A stretch of DNA of 63,118 bases. Origin: an uncultured Bacteroidales bacterium (lineage in GTDB: Bacteria; Bacteroidota; Bacteroidia; Bacteroidales; UBA932). The notes beneath the pieces were generated by a model. The model was not told where the DNA came from and ran no database searches. It was given only the letters and a program-made list of their open reading frames with translations. Position numbers and translations under genes: made by a program. The stretch's first letter is position 1; every line of letters begins with the position of its first letter. Below are positions 36,828 to 45,184 of this stretch, one piece after another. The stretch spans positions 1 to 63,118 of the forward strand of contig CAKULN010000015.1 of NCBI GenBank assembly GCA_934667175.1, given 5' to 3'.

Positions 36828-38147
36828 TTAGAATGAGTACTTGACCAATCCCAAGACGCGGTGGCTTATGATTTTATGGCTGTTGTTGACAGCAAGCCCC
36901 CTCAAGCTTAAGGAATTGATGTCGCCATACCACACGCAAGTGCCGTTGTACTCGAGCGCGACCGTGAGTCTGTCCAGATTGAAGGCAACGGCAGGCACAA
37001 CGCGAACCACATTGCGGACATTCTTGAAGCCCCCATCGTAGTAGTAGATGTTGTCCAAATCCACGGCACCGGTCTCACTGTCGGTAAGAAGGTCATGGGC
37101 GGAGCCAAGCGCCCTCATCCCCCCGGCCATGAACAGAAACTGCCATTGTTCGCCGTAAGAGCCTGACACAAATGCGGTGACAGAACGCAGTGGAGTGTAC
37201 TTGTAGTCCAAAGGATCGGTTCTGTCATAAAGGGCGTAGCCTCCCAAAAGACTGAGATGGTCGCCTCCTGAGGCAAGGACAGCCTTGGCGTTGACCTTGA
37301 GAAGGCCTTCCGAATATTCAGCGTAGAGCATCGGACTGATCATCGAGAGACGATCATTGACGGTCGAGCCCTTGTTGTAGTAATAGCTGTCGGCAAGGGT
37401 GCGCCAGCGTGGTTTCAGGCTAAGGAAATCGGCTCCGGCTTTTGCCGTAAAATGCCTCGTAGAGAACTCGAGTCCGGCATATAGCTCAGGGACAAGGCCA
37501 TACTTGACGTAATCGGCCGAAGGTCCCAGAGGCCCGGTCGGATTGAACTCCATAGGATACAAGACTCCCGCGGTGAACGTGAAATTCTCAAGAAAAGAGA
37601 CTCCGGCCATCAGCTGAGGACTTCTCGCATACGGATTGAACGGAGAACCGGCCTCGTAGCCTATCGTGCAAGGCATGTCAAGAGACATTGGATGCCATGC
37701 CTGCCCGACCTTGACATCAACGGAGCCGACGATTCCCCCCAGATCGTTCCAACCGAAATTCAGATAGGCCTCCCTCAAATGAATGGATGACGCTCCTTTG
37801 CCGACAATAGAGAAGTCCGTCTCCAGCTTTCCGGTCACATTCAAGGCTCCGTAGCGGAAACCTGTGAGGTTGAAGCCCAGACGTGTTGTCAACGCCGACA
37901 TCTTAATGGACGGATTGTACCAGATGTCGTAGCCATTGTCGTTGAGTTCGCTGTCGTAAGGCAGGGAATAGAACAAGTCTTCGGAGTCGGTCTTGACCTC
38001 GCGGGCGTCGAACGCAGCGCATGTGCGGAAAAAGCCATAAGGCTCAAGATGATTAGTGAGTTTTACCAGATGACTTTGGGCGTCAGATGGTAAAGCGAAC
38101 AGAGACATGGACAAAGCCAGAGCCAGCGTAGTGAGTGTCCTTTTCAT
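36828..38147 (-). CDS. Outer-membrane porin-like protein (paralogue 1)
   Basis: The 439-residue protein has a signal peptide ending near PSDAQ. The remainder is beta-rich with alternating aromatic residues and a terminal Phe (LVKYSF), typical of an outer-membrane barrel. It aligns with the next gene over its whole length: YGFFR/YGFIR, DLFYSLP/DFFYYLP, TSRxGxNxTG, ETDF, LREAYLNFG/LRQAYVTIG, GQAWHPM and the final LVKxxF. Function unknown; substrate uptake together with the nearby DASS transporter is only an inference. Start ATG at 38147. Confidence 0.8.
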   Translation of the reverse strand: MKRTLTTLALALSMSLFALPSDAQSHLVKLTNHLEPYGFFRTCAAFDAREVKTDSEDLFYSLPYDSELNDNGYDIWYNPSIKMSALTTRLGFNLTGFRYGALNVTGKLETDFSIVGKGASSIHLREAYLNFGWNDLGGIVGSVDVKVGQAWHPMSLDMPCTIGYEAGSPFNPYARSPQLMAGVSFLENFTFTAGVLYPMEFNPTGPLGPSADYVKYGLVPELYAGLEFSTRHFTAKAGADFLSLKPRWRTLADSYYYNKGSTVNDRLSMISPMLYAEYSEGLLKVNAKAVLASGGDHLSLLGGYALYDRTDPLDYKYTPLRSVTAFVSGSYGEQWQFLFMAGGMRALGSAHDLLTDSETGAVDLDNIYYYDGGFKNVRNVVRVVPAVAFNLDRLTVALEYNGTCVWYGDINSLSLRGLAVNNSHKIISHRVLGLVKYSF

Positions 38148-38195
38148 ATCATCGTGTCTCATGTCAAGACCGGCAGCCTCGACTCGAAAATCAAA

Positions 38196-39470
38196 CTAGA
38201 AAGTAAACTTTACAAGAGCCTGGATACGGTTGTTGGTGATCCAGTGGAGGTTGTCCTCGGCAAGACCGTTGGCGCCGATGAACTTCACATCTCCGACTGT
38301 CTTGTAGTCACCGTACTGCACACTTGTGAGCTCATATTCAAGACCAATCGCAAACTTGCCGATGTTGTGGATCACCGTTGGGGTAAGCCTGTACATCTGG
38401 TTCATGTTAGAGAAGCTGTTCTTGCTGAAATAGAGGTTGGCGGCAGGGGCGTAGCCATCCTTGGCTCCGTAAAGGTCATCCTTCGTTCCGAAATTCTTCA
38501 CATAACCGGCGAAGAGGATCCACTGGGTCTTCTTGCCGTACATGAAGCTGGCCCACGTCGAGGAATTGCGGGTAGGTGTATATTCATAACTTACACCGTC
38601 AGACTTGACTCCTGAAATTCCGTAGCCACCGTTGAGGTTGACATGCTCGCCTGCCTCGGCGAAGAGAGTCTTTACTTTGACTGAGAACAGACCGCTCTTG
38701 TACTGCCCGTAGAGGAATGGAGTGAACGTGGTGATGCGGTCGGTCACCTTGACCGTACCGTTGTTGTTTCTCGGTTTGATGGAGAGCATGTTCACTCCTG
38801 CCCTGAAGAGGAGGTTGTCGTTCTTGTAGTTCAACCCAAGGTAGATCTCCGGAGTGCAGCTGTACTTGATGTAATTCGCCGAAGCTCCGTTAGGGCCGGC
38901 TGAGGTGTACTGCATCTGCCAGATAGCTGATCCGGTCAACGAAAGGGTCTCATTGAACTTGTAGTCCAACTTCACCTGTGGAGTGCGGCTGAACGGGCCG
39001 AAAGGCGCACCAGTGTTGAGTGAGAACACATCCGGCATGTCAGCGGCCATAGGATGCCAGGCCTGGCCGGCGGTGACCATCCAGTCGTTCTTTCCGATAG
39101 TGACGTATGCCTGACGGAGGCGCAGGACAGCCGTTCCGGAGACACCAGAAAGTCCGTTGTAGAAGTCGGTCTCGATCTTGGCGCCCATCTTGAAGCCGTT
39201 ATATTCATAACCGGTCACATTTAGTCCGACCCTGGAAGTGATGGCGGCGTAGCGGAGTGAGCTCTGCTCGTTCAGATCGACACCGTCTTTCTTGTTCTCA
39301 TCCTTAGGAAGATAGTAGAAGAAGTCTTCTGTTCCGGCCACGCTCTCACGGGTGTCGAAAGCGTAGTAATTGCGGATGAAACCGTAGAGACTGACCTTTG
39401 GACTTGTCTCCTGCGCCGCAAGAGTGGCACACATAGCCAAAGCGGCAAGTGAAGTGATGATTTTGTTCAT
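38196..39470 (-). CDS. Outer-membrane porin-like protein (paralogue 2)
   Basis: A 424-residue paralogue of the preceding entry, with signal peptide MNKIITSLAALAMCATLAAQ and terminal Phe (LVKFTF). Shared blocks include YGFIRNYYAFDTRES, GQAWHPMAADMP and TPxIYLGLNY. The ATG at 39470 is chosen because it starts the signal peptide; the frame runs on upstream through a hairpin and was cut. Paralogue 1 starts 48 bases downstream, so this is a tandem duplication within an operon. Confidence 0.82.
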   Translation of the reverse strand: MNKIITSLAALAMCATLAAQETSPKVSLYGFIRNYYAFDTRESVAGTEDFFYYLPKDENKKDGVDLNEQSSLRYAAITSRVGLNVTGYEYNGFKMGAKIETDFYNGLSGVSGTAVLRLRQAYVTIGKNDWMVTAGQAWHPMAADMPDVFSLNTGAPFGPFSRTPQVKLDYKFNETLSLTGSAIWQMQYTSAGPNGASANYIKYSCTPEIYLGLNYKNDNLLFRAGVNMLSIKPRNNNGTVKVTDRITTFTPFLYGQYKSGLFSVKVKTLFAEAGEHVNLNGGYGISGVKSDGVSYEYTPTRNSSTWASFMYGKKTQWILFAGYVKNFGTKDDLYGAKDGYAPAANLYFSKNSFSNMNQMYRLTPTVIHNIGKFAIGLEYELTSVQYGDYKTVGDVKFIGANGLAEDNLHWITNNRIQALVKFTF

Positions 39471-39501
39471 TTTGATAACTACTAACTGATTTTTATGCAT
39501 T

Positions 39502-39539
39502 GAGAAGCTGCTTTGGTTCCTTTCCCAAAACAGCTTCTC
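39502..39539. other. Hairpin between the DASS transporter and porin genes
   Basis: Arms 39502-39516 and 39525-39539 pair over 15 bases with one G-U. The arm sequence GAGAAGCTGYTTTGG is shared with the ends of the 23645-23807 palindrome. No T-run follows, so partial termination or mRNA processing is possible. Confidence 0.7.
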
Positions 39540-39555
39540 TGATATTACTATATAA

Positions 39556-41007
39556 TTACTGTGCGAACGGGAATATCTTGGTGAGCCAGAAGAATCCGAA
39601 GATGAATCCGACGACGCCGATGATGATGCCGACCTTTGCCATGTCCTTGGTCTCGACAAGTCCTGTAGAAGCCGCGATGGCATTCGGAGGTGTGGAGATA
39701 GGGAACAGCATGGCGATGGATGCGCACACCGCGATGAATATGATCATAGCCTGTGTTCCACCCATAGCAACGAACGCGGCGTTGTTGGCTGCGGCAGGAT
39801 CGGCCATACCCTCAGCGACAACGATAAGTATAGGGATAAGCAGGGCCGCTGTGGCGGAGTTGCTGATGAAGTTCGAGAGGAAGTAGCAGACGAATCCTGC
39901 CACAACCAGAACCAGAATCACGGACATCGAGCCGAACGGTATCGCGTTGATGAGCACCTTGGCGAGGCCTGTGTCCTGAAGGAGATAGCCGAGTGCGAAA
40001 CCTCCGGCCACGAGCCAAAGTACCGACCAGTTGATTTCCTTGATCTCCTCCTTTCCGAAAAGACCGGTGGCGGTGAACACTCCGAGAGGAATCAGAGCCA
40101 CGACGTTGGAGCTGATGTGATGAAGCTGCTCGGTTGCCCAAAGAAGGATCGTGATGATGAATGTAGCCCAAACGACCTTGCTCTTCCAATCCTTCTTCTT
40201 GTCGTTCGCAGGAATCTCAAGCACGAGTTTCTGAGTCTTGAAGGGGAAGAACACAAGGAGAAGAATCCAAGCGAGGAGAATCATAATGATCACGTAAGGG
40301 ATCATATGGACGCACCAGTCTCCGAAAGAGACATCGATGCCGGCCTGCTCAAGATAACCTTTTGCCGTAGCATTTGGAGGAGTTCCGATAGGGGTTCCGA
40401 TACCACCAAGGTTGGCGGCGACAGGAATAGAGAGGGCGAGGCCGATCTTTCCCTTGTCGTCACCCGGAAGCTTGTGGAGCACCGGGGCGAGGAAAGCGAG
40501 CATCATGGCGGCGGTCGCGGTGTTGCTCATGAACATAGAGAACACGGAGATGATTATAAGGAATCCCAACAACACCATCTTCGGCTTTGTTCCGAAAATG
40601 CTGAGCAGGGATTTGGCCAAGGTGACGTCCAGTCCGAATCTCTCGGCCATGATCGCGAGCACGAATCCACCGAGGAACAGCATCACGACTGGATCGGCGA
40701 AAGATGACATTATCTTCTTGTAGCTCACCAGCTGCCCGAACTCGGGATTGCAGAAGAAGCCGAGTCCCTTGTCGGAGACAGTCAGCAGAGCCACTACGAT
40801 GATCATCACGGAAGTCGCCCAGTTAGGGATGATCTCAAACATCCACATCAAGGCGGCGAACACGAAGAGGGCGATCACACGCTGCTGCACAACGGTCAGA
40901 GCGTCGATGCCGAAGAAGGAGGTAGGAACACACCACAAGAAGAGTGTGACCAGAAGAACAATCGGCAGAAGTACACCGTACTTCACATTGAATTTCTTTT
41001 CAGCCAT
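39556..41007 (-). CDS. DASS/SLC13-family sodium:anion symporter
   Basis: A 483-residue inner-membrane protein with about 11-12 helices. The two Ser-Asn-Thr type sodium/substrate motifs of the family are present as MSNTATAAMM and ISNSATAALL, each followed by a proline-rich loop (IGTPPNA, ISTPPNA). It imports dicarboxylates or related anions with Na+, which suits a cell with a Na+-pumping NQR. It lies 23 bases after the M49-like gene and 85 bases before the porins. Confidence 0.92.
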   Translation of the reverse strand: MAEKKFNVKYGVLLPIVLLVTLFLWCVPTSFFGIDALTVVQQRVIALFVFAALMWMFEIIPNWATSVMIIVVALLTVSDKGLGFFCNPEFGQLVSYKKIMSSFADPVVMLFLGGFVLAIMAERFGLDVTLAKSLLSIFGTKPKMVLLGFLIIISVFSMFMSNTATAAMMLAFLAPVLHKLPGDDKGKIGLALSIPVAANLGGIGTPIGTPPNATAKGYLEQAGIDVSFGDWCVHMIPYVIIMILLAWILLLVFFPFKTQKLVLEIPANDKKKDWKSKVVWATFIITILLWATEQLHHISSNVVALIPLGVFTATGLFGKEEIKEINWSVLWLVAGGFALGYLLQDTGLAKVLINAIPFGSMSVILVLVVAGFVCYFLSNFISNSATAALLIPILIVVAEGMADPAAANNAAFVAMGGTQAMIIFIAVCASIAMLFPISTPPNAIAASTGLVETKDMAKVGIIIGVVGFIFGFFWLTKIFPFAQ

Positions 41008-41030
41008 TTCAGTAGTATTGATTATTAATT

Positions 41031-42629
41031 TTATTTCTGGAATTCGAACCTAAGGTCAATCGGAATGTTCTCAAGGCGGATGTTCACAAGGTCAGCCTTG
41101 AAGTCCTCTGACAGTTCACAGTACTGTTTTTCAAAGTTCTCGGCGAACTCATAGTCTCCGGTAGCCTGGGTTTTGAGGGCTATGCCGGTGAACTCAGCGA
41201 CGAGTGAAAGGGTCTTTTCGTAGTCGATCGAATATTTACCGCTGTCACCACGTTTGAAAGCTCCGTTCTGGTTAAGGTAATTGAACAGCATCACATAAGC
41301 CCTGCCAAGCTGTGAGGCCTCTCCGAAACGCTCTGAACGGATAAGGTTGGCGACGAATGTGGTGATGGCATCCTCCTTTGTGACAAGCGTAGGAATCTTG
41401 TGCTCGTCCAAAAGTTTGCAGACAAGATAAAGTCCGAGAGCATTGGCCTTGGCGTCCTCCCATGTGAGGGCCTTGTTGCCGAGAGCCTCGTCGACCTCGC
41501 CTTTTCCGTTGATCGTCTCCTTGACCCCGAGTCCGTGGGAAATCTCACGGAATGCGATGTTCCAATAGAATGCCTCTTCGCTGAGGTGATCTTGCTGGTC
41601 TGGGGTGAGAACCACAATGCCGACAGGGTTTACGATTCTGTTGAATTTCTCAGCCATTATGTTGCGCAGGAGGGCGGTACGGGTTCCGGCCTTGGTTTGA
41701 ACATCCTCATTATATGGGAGATTCAAAGCGATCAGCTTGATACCGGCGTTGGCATGGCCGGAGCAGTAGATGGCATCGTAGGCGTAGATGTCAGACTCGT
41801 CTCCCGGTACAAAATTCTTGTACTGTTCCTCGCAAGGGATCTGCTTCTGGAGCTCAGGCAGCATGGACGTGAACTGGTCAAGTACTTCGGTGCGTTTGAG
41901 GTCTTTCAAGAGAACATAAGCCTCGTAGGATGCCTTGAGACCGTACAACTGATCATCATTGATCTCGTTAGGTCCGATGATGAGATCCATCTTGCTGTCA
42001 GTCATCTCCAACCATGCAAGGTCGCTGTCGTAGTAATAGTCAGTCTTCAAGGCGTCAATCTTCTTGAGAAGATAGTTGCGGACACTCGGTTTGATGGTGA
42101 TGTCAGCGGCAGCCTTGAGGTAGTTGCAGATCTTGTCGATGTTGTACTCATAGGCATCGTGATACCACACAGAGACAAGTTTGCCGTCCGAGTCACGTCT
42201 GATCAGCGAAAATGGACTTGTCTTCACCGGGTCGGCAAGCGAGTCGAACTCAGCAGGAGTCATGTCAGCAGGATAGAAATTGGCGCCGAGAGGAAGATTC
42301 CCGAAACCCTCCACGAAAGTGGAGCCGTCAAGACGGTCCCAGGGGCCGTAGTTAATCTTGGCGTAGTCGCGCAAATCAGCGTCTTTCAGATTCTCGATCA
42401 GAGTTTTGTCTCCAAAATACTGCTTCCAATAGATGCTGTCGGCCTGGTCGGCAGCGAATTTGTAGAGGTTGAGGACTTCTTTGCCGTTGTCCGTGATACC
42501 GGAAAGGTCAGGCGACTCGATCTTCACGAGCGCATAGGAATCGACCTTCTTCTGGACAGCGGTCTTCGGCTCCGTATTGCAGGAAGCCACAAGAGCGATC
42601 AGCGATAATGCCAGAGCGGTTTTTTTCAT
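41031..42629 (-). CDS. M49 (dipeptidyl peptidase III-like) lipoprotein with altered zinc site
   Basis: The 532-residue lipoprotein has a signal with LVASC (Cys17). The overall pattern fits the M49 family of zinc peptidases found in Bacteroidota. The zinc-binding helix, expected as HExxH or HExxGH followed by GLG, reads R361-E-I-S-H365-GLG: the first His is Arg (codon CGT). The second motif, expected EExxAD/E, reads E391-D-A-K-A-N396. So at least one zinc ligand is missing and others are changed. The protein may be inactive or may have another role. It is first of an operon-like run with the DASS transporter and two porins. Confidence 0.75.
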   Translation of the reverse strand: MKKTALALSLIALVASCNTEPKTAVQKKVDSYALVKIESPDLSGITDNGKEVLNLYKFAADQADSIYWKQYFGDKTLIENLKDADLRDYAKINYGPWDRLDGSTFVEGFGNLPLGANFYPADMTPAEFDSLADPVKTSPFSLIRRDSDGKLVSVWYHDAYEYNIDKICNYLKAAADITIKPSVRNYLLKKIDALKTDYYYDSDLAWLEMTDSKMDLIIGPNEINDDQLYGLKASYEAYVLLKDLKRTEVLDQFTSMLPELQKQIPCEEQYKNFVPGDESDIYAYDAIYCSGHANAGIKLIALNLPYNEDVQTKAGTRTALLRNIMAEKFNRIVNPVGIVVLTPDQQDHLSEEAFYWNIAFREISHGLGVKETINGKGEVDEALGNKALTWEDAKANALGLYLVCKLLDEHKIPTLVTKEDAITTFVANLIRSERFGEASQLGRAYVMLFNYLNQNGAFKRGDSGKYSIDYEKTLSLVAEFTGIALKTQATGDYEFAENFEKQYCELSEDFKADLVNIRLENIPIDLRFEFQK

Positions 42630-42683
42630 TTGAAAAAAGTGTTATTATTATTGTTTATATTCTGTCTGATACTTTGCATCCTG

Positions 42684-42691
42684 CAAATTTA
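42684..42691 (-). promoter_or_regulatory. -7 element upstream of the M49-like gene
   Basis: TAAATTTG on the minus strand, 55 bases before the start. The -33 region falls in the gdhA terminator and does not match. Confidence 0.5.
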
Positions 42692-42704
42692 ATGAATATA
42701 AATG

Positions 42705-42735
42705 AAAAAAGCGCATCAACTGGACGTTGACGCGC
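42705..42735 (-). terminator. Terminator of gdhA
   Basis: GCGCATCAAC (42711-42720) pairs with GTTGACGCGC (42726-42735) with one mismatch; six T follow on the minus strand. Confidence 0.85.
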
Positions 42736-42762
42736 ATATATTCGTAAGAAAACTTACTTTTT

Positions 42763-44106
42763 TTAGATGATTCCCTGCTCAAGCATGGCTTGTGCGACCT
42801 TCATGAAGCCGGCGATGTTGGCGCCCTTCACGTAGTCAACGCTGCCGTCCGGACGTGTGCCGTACTTCACGCACTGCTCGTGGATGCTCTGCATGATCCA
42901 GTGAAGCTTGTCATCAACTTCCTGTGCGGACCAGCTGAGGTGGGCTGCGTTCTGGGTCATCTCAAGACCTGAGGTGGCGACTCCACCTGCGTTCACAGCC
43001 TTTCCAGGAGCGAAGAGGACTCCGTTGTGCTGGAAGAAGTGGATGGCTCCAGGCTGGCAACCCATGTTGGATACCTCACAGCAGCACCAGCAGCCGTTGG
43101 CCTTAAGCTCCTTGGCGTCGTCCTCGCTGAGCTCGTTCTGGAAAGCGCAAGGAAGAGCGATGTCGCAAGGGATGCTCCAAGCCTTCTTACCGGCGGTGAA
43201 CTGAACCTGTCCAGGGAACTTGGTGGCGAGATCCTCGACCATGTTCCTGTTGGAGGCACGCATGTCAAGCATATATTCATTCATCTCAGGAGTCATTCCT
43301 TCAGGAATATGGCAGACTCCGTCAGGGCCGGAGATCGCAACAACCTTCGCTCCAAGCTGGGTTGCCTTCTTCACAGCGCCCCAAGCCACGTTGCCGAATC
43401 CTGAGATGCAGACCTTCTGGCCAGCGATGTCCTTACCTGCCTTGTGGAGAAGGTGCTGGGTGAAATAGAGGGCTCCGAAACCGGTGGCCTCAGGACGAAG
43501 GATGGATCCGCCCCATGTGGCTCCCTTTCCGGTGAGCACTCCGGTGTGATACTGACGGGCGAGCTTCTGGTACATTCCGTTCAGGAAGCCGATCTCACGT
43601 CCGCCGACACCAACATCGCCCGCAGGAATGTCCTGATCAGGACCGATGCAGCGCCAGAGCTCAAGCATGAAAGCCTGGCAGAAACGCATGATCTCAGCGT
43701 TTGACTTTCCGACAGGATCGAAGTCTGAACCACCCTTGGCTCCACCCATAGGAAGGGTTGTGAGAGCGTTCTTGAATGTCTGCTCGAATCCGAGGAACTT
43801 GAGCATTGAAGGGGTCACGGCCTTGTGGAAGCGAAGTCCTCCCTTGTAAGGTCCGATCGCGCTGTTGAACTGGACGCGGTAGCCGAGGTTGGTCTGAACC
43901 TCACCGTTGTCGTCGATCCAAGTGACACGGAAGGTGAAGATTCTGTCAGGCTCCACGAGTCTCTCGACGATCTTTGCCTTCTCGAACTCAGGATGCTGGT
44001 TGTAAACCTCCTCGATTGACTCGAGAACCTCCTGCACTGCCTGGAGATATTCCTTCTCGGTAGGGTACTTGGCCTGGAGACGGGCCATTATTTCTGTTGT
44101 TTTCAT
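42763..44106 (-). CDS. gdhA: NADP-type glutamate dehydrogenase
   Basis: A 447-residue hexameric-type GDH that converts 2-oxoglutarate and ammonia to glutamate. The catalytic lysine is K124 in PMGGAKGGSDF, and the substrate block GPYKGGLRFH is present. The nucleotide fold has SGFGNVAWGA. One segment is odd: where most relatives read NGCIAVxEGANMP, this one reads NGCWCCCEVSNMGC, with five cysteines in 12 residues. It sits 45 bases after korB; the product of korAB chemistry, 2-oxoglutarate, is its substrate. Confidence 0.95.
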   Translation of the reverse strand: MKTTEIMARLQAKYPTEKEYLQAVQEVLESIEEVYNQHPEFEKAKIVERLVEPDRIFTFRVTWIDDNGEVQTNLGYRVQFNSAIGPYKGGLRFHKAVTPSMLKFLGFEQTFKNALTTLPMGGAKGGSDFDPVGKSNAEIMRFCQAFMLELWRCIGPDQDIPAGDVGVGGREIGFLNGMYQKLARQYHTGVLTGKGATWGGSILRPEATGFGALYFTQHLLHKAGKDIAGQKVCISGFGNVAWGAVKKATQLGAKVVAISGPDGVCHIPEGMTPEMNEYMLDMRASNRNMVEDLATKFPGQVQFTAGKKAWSIPCDIALPCAFQNELSEDDAKELKANGCWCCCEVSNMGCQPGAIHFFQHNGVLFAPGKAVNAGGVATSGLEMTQNAAHLSWSAQEVDDKLHWIMQSIHEQCVKYGTRPDGSVDYVKGANIAGFMKVAQAMLEQGII

Positions 44107-44151
44107 AATGTTGTGATTGTGTTATTAATTAGTTAATAATGTGTATGTGTT

Positions 44152-45171
44152 CTATTTTAGTTCCCATGTGGAGCCGCCGTGAAGCAGCTCGTCGACGCTA
44201 TGGATCCTCGCCTTGGCCTTCACGCTCTCGACCTGTTTGGCGACCTCCTCATCGTAAGTGATGTCCGAAACCTCACGGATGACACCGAGGGCCACCGGAA
44301 AATCAGGCCATTTCATGTCAGCGAGCATCATCTGGAGACCAAGATTGTCTGAGTGGCTGTCGTGGGTGAGGATGTCATCCTCGGTGACACCGTTCTCTCC
44401 GATTGTCACGACCTTCAGCCTCCAACCATCGAGGGCGATACCTTTGTCACGGTTCTTTCCGAATATCATCTTCTCGCCGTCACGCAACACCAGCGTCCTG
44501 TCAGCCTTGTGCTCCCTGTCGGAAATCTCGGCGTGAGAGCCGTTGTTGAATATCACGCAGTTAGTCAGGAATTCCATGACAGAAGTGCCCTTGTGCCTTG
44601 ACGCGGCGAGCATGATCTCCTGATTGAGAGCAAGCTCTGTGTCCATTCCACGGGCGAAAAAAGTTCCTTTGGCCCCCAACACAAGGCTGCCCGGGTTGAA
44701 CGGATGTTCGACCGTGCCGTAAGGGGAAGTCTTTGTGATGGCTCCCAGTTTCGAGGTCGGAGAATATTGTCCTTTCGTCATACCGTAGATCTGGTTGTTG
44801 AAAAGCATCAGGTTGATGTCGATGTTCCTTCGAATGGCATGGATAAAATGATTTCCACCGATGGCCAAAGCATCACCGTCACCACTCACCTGCCAGATGC
44901 AGAGTTCTGGATTGGCCACTTTCATGCCGGTTGCAATTGCTGTAGCCCTGCCGTGAATGCTATGGAATCCGTAAGTGTCAACATAGTACGGAAGTCTTGA
45001 GGAGCATCCAATTCCGGACACGACGACAATCTTATCTTTGTCTATTCCCTTCTCCTCGCAAACCAGAGGAAGGGTCCTTTGAAGAGCGGCAAGAACCGAA
45101 TAATCCCCGCATCCCGGACACCATCGGATCTCCTGATCACTCTTAAAATCTTTCAATGAATATTTTGGCAT
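44152..45171 (-). CDS. korB: 2-oxoglutarate:ferredoxin oxidoreductase, beta subunit
   Basis: The 339-residue TPP-binding subunit has the iron-sulfur cysteines in WCPGCGDYSV, another Cys in GCSSRLPYY, and the TPP motif GDGDALAIGGNH to NNQIYGMTKGQ. It interconverts 2-oxoglutarate and succinyl-CoA with ferredoxin. The ATG at 45171 begins MPKYSLKDFKSDQEIRW; the longer frame overlaps korA and was rejected. It follows korA by 13 bases. Confidence 0.94.
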   Translation of the reverse strand: MPKYSLKDFKSDQEIRWCPGCGDYSVLAALQRTLPLVCEEKGIDKDKIVVVSGIGCSSRLPYYVDTYGFHSIHGRATAIATGMKVANPELCIWQVSGDGDALAIGGNHFIHAIRRNIDINLMLFNNQIYGMTKGQYSPTSKLGAITKTSPYGTVEHPFNPGSLVLGAKGTFFARGMDTELALNQEIMLAASRHKGTSVMEFLTNCVIFNNGSHAEISDREHKADRTLVLRDGEKMIFGKNRDKGIALDGWRLKVVTIGENGVTEDDILTHDSHSDNLGLQMMLADMKWPDFPVALGVIREVSDITYDEEVAKQVESVKAKARIHSVDELLHGGSTWELK

Positions 45172-45184
45172 CTGATGTTTCTCC

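Noticed and set aside
39471..39683. N-terminal extension of porin paralogue 2
   Set aside because: It would be antisense to the transporter end and run through a hairpin; the signal peptide starts at 39470.
41400..42608. 402-codon plus-strand frame opposite the M49-like gene
   Set aside because: Antisense shadow; the minus-strand protein has a lipobox and family similarity throughout.
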